This document shows, in pieces, positions 63,634-64,000 of a DNA stretch of 64,000 nucleotides (position 1 is the stretch's first letter; the number at the start of each line of letters is the position of its first letter). The notes below the pieces were generated by a model that did no database searches, was not told the origin of the DNA, and saw nothing but the letters and a program-made list of their open reading frames with translations. The stretch is from Porticoccus sp. W117 (GTDB taxonomy: Bacteria > Pseudomonadota > Gammaproteobacteria > Pseudomonadales > Porticoccaceae). The translations under genes and the position numbers were made by a program. Location of the stretch: assembly GCF_030341905.1 (NCBI RefSeq), contig NZ_JATAAF010000011.1, positions 36,333-100,332 of the forward strand, written 5' to 3'.

Positions 63634-63659
63634 AACGGCCAGCAATTTGCTGGCCGTTT
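63634..63659 (+). terminator. Hairpin after the DUF945 gene
   Basis: AACGGCCAGC-AATTT-GCTGGCCGTTT, 25 bp after the stop codon. Confidence 0.75.
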
Positions 63660-63669
63660 CAGATCGCTG

Positions 63670-63704
63670 ACAAACCCCGGCATTTTTGCTGGGGTTTGTT
63701 GTTT
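63670..63704 (+). terminator. Second terminator-like hairpin
   Basis: ACAAACCCC...GGGGTTTGT-TGTTT, stem of nine pairs with a T-rich exit; may work with the preceding hairpin. Confidence 0.65.
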
Positions 63705-63830
63705 CTGGGCATTGCTAACCCAAAAGCCGGAGAGTCTCTCGAATCTAGGTTGAGCCTCGCAAACACCGCACTGAGGTATTTACAGAGGCTAAGCAAGGGG
63801 TTTGGAGTGTAGAGAGGGCTCAATAGAGGC

Positions 63831-64000
63831 TCAGGCCGCCATCTGAGCAATTTTCTTGATGTTTTGGGCAGTTGCAGCCATCAGACACTGACCAGCCACT
63901 CTATTAAGCCTGGTGTAGCGAGCATATCGATAACCGTGTAGTTGTTTAGCATCAGCGAAGCTGCGTTCAACTGTCTCCTGCCGGCGCCTGTAAATCTCTT
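63831..64000 (-). mobile_element. C-terminal fragment of a DDE transposase (IS1182-like), runs off the window
   Basis: The minus-strand frame ends at TGA 63831-63833 and reads EIYRRRQETVERSFADAKQL, then HGYRYARYTRLNRV, ending NIKKIAQMAA. The catalytic Glu region (ETVERSFADAKxxHGxRY) is typical of the IS1182/DUF772 DDE family. Only about 56 codons are in view; whether the transposase is intact cannot be judged. The insertion sequence end to the left was not identified. Confidence 0.75.

Overview
The window is chromosomal DNA of a Gram-negative gammaproteobacterium, most likely a marine aerobe or microaerobe of the Cellvibrionales/Alteromonadales type. I base this on the gene order ubiE-ubiJ-ubiB-hisI-hisE-tatABC, two large TonB-dependent receptors, a cbb3 oxidase cluster, a malic enzyme with a phosphotransacetylase-like tail, a Na+-coupled NSS transporter, and dense GTCATTGCGAG / GTCATCCTGAG palindromes. 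The genus cannot be fixed from the sequence alone. No phage, plasmid or CRISPR array is visible.

Layout. 1-1650: a ParDE toxin-antitoxin pair next to an orphan 3' end of an RluA-type pseudouridine synthase gene, tRNA-Arg(CCG) and a cytochrome c5-like lipoprotein. 1700-7940: a fused MsrB-MsrA lipoprotein, then ubiE-ubiJ-ubiB-hisI-hisE-tatA-tatB-tatC on the minus strand. 8000-11300: a small gene between integron-like borders, then a copper-bufferin operon (BufA2-MNIO-DUF2063). 11300-17700: a LuxR regulator, class III aminotransferase, APC permease and divergent TonB receptor. 17790-20080: ispA-xseB, two candidate small RNAs and an HNH endonuclease. 20200-26950: a small monooxygenase, an NSS transporter, acetolactate synthase plus aldehyde dehydrogenase, an HDOD protein and a membrane protein. 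27050-31910: a RelBE-type pair and a DinB / NRDE / ATP-grasp / OlsF cluster. 32600-38930: a Fur-controlled heme uptake operon hmuP-R-S-T-U-V. 39060-42450: argD-argF, grxD and a peroxiredoxin. 42720-46780: a COG3910 ATPase, then an AraC regulator divergent from a hydrolase and SnoaL lipoprotein pair. 46890-51610: maeB, rnt, pyrC. 51860-60850: ccoNOQP-ccoGHIS with an FNR/Anr box and a TauE/SafE protein. 61150-64000: a Yip1-family protein, gloA, a DUF945 gene broken by an amber codon, and the end of a transposase.

The most unusual content lies between genes. Three elements of 269-286 bp (20565-20834, 49366-49651, 50304-50572) begin TAGGG and end CCCTA, have no transposase, and fold into long branched hairpins whose stems covary between copies. 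One copy supplies the stop codon of one gene and the first base of the next start codon. Two others bracket rnt. A second family (8012-8121, 59790-59895) has a conserved 52-nt core with two covarying hairpins, placed between 27-29 bp inverted arms that are unrelated between the two loci. Classical REP-like palindromes occur at nine more places and often touch coding ends.
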